NCBI GenBank assembly: GCA_009192285.1
Contig: WBVU01000015.1
Coordinates: forward strand, 1,252,190-1,316,189
DNA from: Morchella semilibera
Lineage: Eukaryota > Ascomycota > Pezizomycetes > Pezizales > Morchellaceae
Direction of reading: 5' to 3'
Length of the DNA stretch: 64,000 nt
Under the pieces are notes generated by a model. It was not told the DNA's origin and made no database searches. It saw only the letters and a program-made list of their open reading frames with translations. This document shows positions 60,024 through 64,000 of this stretch, piece by piece (the first letter of the stretch is position 1; each line of letters begins with the position of its first letter). A program made the translations under genes and the position numbers.

Positions 60024-63000
60024 GGTGGCTAGCTGTCGCACAAAAGGTTGATGTGTAATGCGTCTAATGGCAAGCGCCGAGGACCTCCATTTGTAAGAAT
60101 AGTTACCCGGTCTCTGGTAATCAGTGATAAGTTGGCATGAGGCCATGCCTGAAGCTTAAGCTGTAGCACCCTATACACAACGCACGCGCATGCCAAATAA
60201 CCTTTTTATCGGTGCTGGAGTGCGGACAAATGTTTCCAAAGGAACAGGAATGCAAGTAGGGGGATGAACGTAGAAGTTCATAGGATAATCCAATTGTACG
60301 AAATAATCTAATATAAGTCCTTACAAACATCATGTAGAGGTTAAGACCGAGCAATCGATCCTGGGCAGCATGCACAGAGCCCTTAGGACCAATTACACCC
60401 CCCCGTGGGTCTACTAGATGTTGTACAACGCACTCTATAGCTACCGAGTAGACGTTTTCGACATTATGGCCCTTAGGCCCCTACCATTCGTCTGTTCCCT
60501 GACGTCATGACGCTATAGCATAGAGGGCTTCCTAGAGTAAGAATTGCAGAAGAACAGCACCAGAACGCCTCGGATTACTGCTATCCTCTTGGCATTGGTC
60601 AGTCAGAGGCCCCCTAACCATTAAAAGCCACTCTAATTGATCAAGATGAGGCTTTATCCCTCCTCTTATCCTCTTATCATATCAGACCAAAGCTGATTTA
60701 TCCCGAAAAGTGGGGTTATAGCTGTCCTAATCTTCCGGTGGAATTTACAATCCTCTACATTGAACAACAACCTCATTTTCAATATAATTATATAACACAT
60801 CTTATTGCGATGTGTCTTATTTTTATATAGATACAAATAATCCATTATATGTTGCAACATGTAGGGCTCCTACGCTGCTGAATACATGTACCTATGTAGC
60901 GGGGTATGTAGTTAGATATAAAGTCCTCATGATCATGAAGGGGTTCCTAAAGTGCTGATTGCTGCTCATTTTTCACATAAAAGGATCCTAATAGCTTTAG
61001 CTCACCAAGCTGCTCCTGCCTGAGCTCACGATATATATATCCACACACTTCTAGGGTACAAGGGGAAAAGGAATCTCTGGGTAAGAAAAAAACTAAAAAA
61101 GCCAGCGATTAATAAAGCATGATATCATCTGGAGGTTGATTAGCTATAGGGCTCTATTCCTCTGATATCTATAGTAAGATACAAGTACTCTTGTTCTCAG
61201 ACTTTGTCGCATGTTGCAGAATACAATCTGCAAGCTAGTCAAATATAATAACAATAAACTGACACAATGCCCTTAGCCACTACAGCAAACTAGTGTCGAT
61301 ATAAAGCTATTTGATATAGTGATATTCTCGATATAAGGATATAATTTGCTGGTCTACAAGTGCTATTTTGTTAGTATCCTCTCACTTCGTATAAGGATAA
61401 TTATCTCACTACATACGCCATATAGCCATAAGCTCCAGCAGCACGGCTGACTGCGCTAGCGTAATACCGTTATCCCTCGACAAACGCACTATCCCCGCTC
61501 CGTTGAACCTTAATTCCGGGTGAGAAAAAGTTGTACCTACACTCCATAAAGTTTGATTCGCGAGCTAATTCGCCTTGGTCCGGACTTACCACAAGCACAT
61601 ACAGGGGATAGTGGATGAAAGCTATCTGCAATTCGTGTTTGCAGGGTAATTTTTTTCTTCTCCCTCAATTAACCCCACTATCTATTAAATAATTACTTAA
61701 ACAAAATATCTTACGGTTGATGAAATATCTATATATATATGCAATATACACTACCGGTGGCGATCACCCACAGACCTTGTGTCCTACCACGAGTCTAGCA
61801 GCCAACGGCAACTTTATAATATGTATCTATGCCACTTGTCTCGTTCCCAGCCCATACGGTGTGATGTTGGTGGTGGTTGTGATCGATAGATAATTTAGTT
61901 TCATCACAGTAGGGTCTGGAGCAATAGCATTTCGGAAAGAGTCCGGGTTTCTAGATAGCCCCGCCAGACTTTTTTGGTAGAGAATCCGGAGTTTTTGGCA
62001 TAGCAACCGGGCAAAAAAAGGACTGGTACAAACCTTTTGGGCAAGCACACCAGACCCTTCCGGTATTGAACATACAACCAAAAAAATACCGCTGGGGTCC
62101 GGGAACGAGACTACATATACTATACCACATATACCATGTATAGATGAAGTACATCGTAGTCGTGCTTTATCCCACGAATGATCAGGTACATGTGTGCGCC
62201 CTATGCATATATCTACATATATGCATATACATGTATTAAAACTTAAGGTATTCCGGTAACGACTACATGTAATCCAGTAGTGCTAATATGCAAGGCGGCT
62301 TATACAGTACATGACCAGCTCAACGTTGATTGAGATTTTGCTAAACTAAGGTCCCTTTTTTCTTTCTTTTCTTTCTTTTCCCCTATTTAATTACTAATTT
62401 AGAGACAGAGTTTATACTAGGAAACAACCTACCACGGGTCGACCATGGATTAATTGACAAAGTGTTTGACGACCCATGCCTAGGGTACGCTTCATGTAGC
62501 GTGGTCCACGAGACTCTCGAGGCTACTCAGCGCTATCGATTTCGCCCTTGGTTTTTGACTTAAGATGTCTCGATACCACATTTTATGATTCAAAGGAATA
62601 GATCCATATAGATACGATGCATGGATACTACCGGGCAGGCAACATGACCGCGAAATATCTTACTAGAGTACTCTAGAGTATCTTAACAACCAGTGGCCCC
62701 AACCTAGAAGTCTTGAACTCTATTTAGCAGTCTCTGGACGCCTCAAAACAAAGCTATATATATGATGGTCCTAATTGAGGCCATGGCGCGAAAGCAACAT
62801 ACTTACTCCCCTATGCTAGTATGTAATTTCAAACCAAGATAATAGAGCACTTTAGAACACCATTACAACCCGCGTAAAATGCTGTGGCACAAGTGGCCTC
62901 TACAGCAGGAACATGGCAGGGGTTGTGGGACTATGCTCCCGTTCAACTGGAAAATTCCTGCAGAGCTCTCCCAGCAAAGAAGACCACGGATATGACTTTC

Positions 63001-64000
63001 TCGAGGGACCGGTAGAATTCAATTAATTAAGTACACGTGCGCCAGCCGCATCTCGCTATGGCGGAACCCATTATGCGTACGAGCCTCTCTGGGAATTCTA
63101 TTTTCTTATTCAAAATCAATTTGCTATTTCCGATTCCTTGAAAACATCTGCTGTCCCATACGACGGCGAGGATTGCTTGGCCATCCGGTATGGCGAGGTA
63201 CTGCGACGTACAAGATATCACACATTGCAAGATATGCGAATACCCCGCTTCGCAGACAAGCATGGCTGTGGGTTAACTGCTTTTCAGAGAGCTTTGTCTC
63301 GTTCTCAAGTTCGGTCGCGGGTAACAAATGGCTATGTGCTGTAACGTAAGAATTCTCGCCTCTGGCACACCACAAGCTCGGCTTGATTGCATTGGGATCA
63401 CACACGCTTGATCCTTGGAGGAAGAACAATCAATTCGATATTCTGATTGACGACTCGGGACAGGAACCAGCTGCCAAACTTCACACCAGAACGACGGAGT
63501 AATGATAGACGGCTTCCCTGGCCTCCCGGACACCCCCCCCCCCCACTCGGACAGTTAACGTAGCTTCTCTTCTCTACCAATCGTCATTGACTATTCGAGT
63601 GAGTGGGTGTGTCCAGGTGGCTAGGGAAACAACCGGGTGAAGACATATTAGTGGTTTGGGGTTACTGGATCCACGGATCGTCACGTCTCGACGCTCTCAC
63701 GGGGGTATGGCGACCACGGGGGGGTGGGGGATTTCCCTATTGCAACGCCGAAAGGTACTAAAACCGGATAACTCAAGATAATAGGTTGTTCGAACTTCAT
63801 GTGATATTTCGGACTTACTTATTCTTGTGAATTTAGCTGTCCTTTTGAAGGAAACAAACCAGAAATCCCCACACCACCGTGGTTGTCATACCCCCCTGAG
63901 AGCGTCTACATGTAGTCTTGTTCCCAGGCTTTTGTCAACTCATTCCTCGTTCTGCAGACTACACCACAGGCTGGGCACGAGACTAATCTACATGTACCTC
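60024..64000. other. Intergenic, 4 kb to window end
   Basis: Upstream of ERV1. It carries a degraded MITE (61283-61442), TACATGTA palindromes (for example 63907-63914 and 63989-63996), a pyrimidine run near 62355-62385 and poly-C near 63531-63545. Short open frames here have no family features. A gene may begin beyond the window. Confidence 0.5.
61283..61442. mobile_element. Degraded relative of the 19732 MITE
   Basis: Starts TA-CAGCAAACTAGTGTCGATATAAAG, recognisably like the terminal repeat of the element at 19732. It holds internal ATATAAGGATA and TATAAGGATAA motifs and a weak inverse of the terminus at about 61420-61442. The right end is guessed from length and partial match. Many differences suggest an old copy. 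Confidence 0.5.

Overview
This window is nuclear DNA from a filamentous ascomycete (Pezizomycotina). The genes carry many short GT-AG introns of about 49-108 bp. The products are typical fungal proteins: secreted plant cell-wall hydrolases, an Rrt8/Lds-type membrane protein, a YOL075c-type ABC transporter and Erv1. I cannot place it to genus. Thirteen genes in 64 kb, more than half of it non-coding, suggests a fairly large, gene-sparse genome. The palindrome TACATGTA recurs throughout the non-coding DNA.

Layout. 1-4.9 kb: no gene found, one G-rich tandem array. 4.9-18 kb: an intracellular GH3 glucosidase with PA14 insert (4895, +), an Rrt8/Lds-like membrane protein (8521, -), a secreted GH3 glucosidase with nine exons (11815, +), a GH43 arabinofuranosidase with a 22-nt micro-exon (15425, +) and a cutinase (17293, -). 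20.6-25.3 kb: a large spliced gene (-) for a predicted 1444-residue protein with a Ulp1/SENP-like (C48) protease core and about 1000 residues I do not recognise. 26.8-32.2 kb: a GH115 alpha-glucuronidase (+) and a secreted GH43 endo-arabinanase (-). 34.3-45.9 kb: a copper amine oxidase (-), a zinc alcohol dehydrogenase (+) and an APC-family amino-acid/choline/GABA-type permease (+). 47.4-51.6 kb: a full-size ABCG transporter (-). 55.1-60.0 kb: a LITAF-domain protein (-) and the sulfhydryl oxidase Erv1 (-). The rest is intergenic and holds several small non-autonomous DNA transposons.

How the genes fit together. Six carbohydrate or cutin hydrolases lie within 28 kb. They cover arabinan (GH43 endo plus GH43 exo), glucuronoxylan side chains (GH115), beta-glucosides (two GH3) and cutin, which suggests a saprotroph or plant-associated fungus. 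The permease, amine oxidase and alcohol dehydrogenase could form a loose amine-use set (uptake, oxidation to aldehyde, reduction to alcohol); this is inference from family functions and proximity.

Gene models were built by hand: each intron was placed at GT...AG so that reading phase and family motifs continue across the junction. No alignment, expression data or database search was available.
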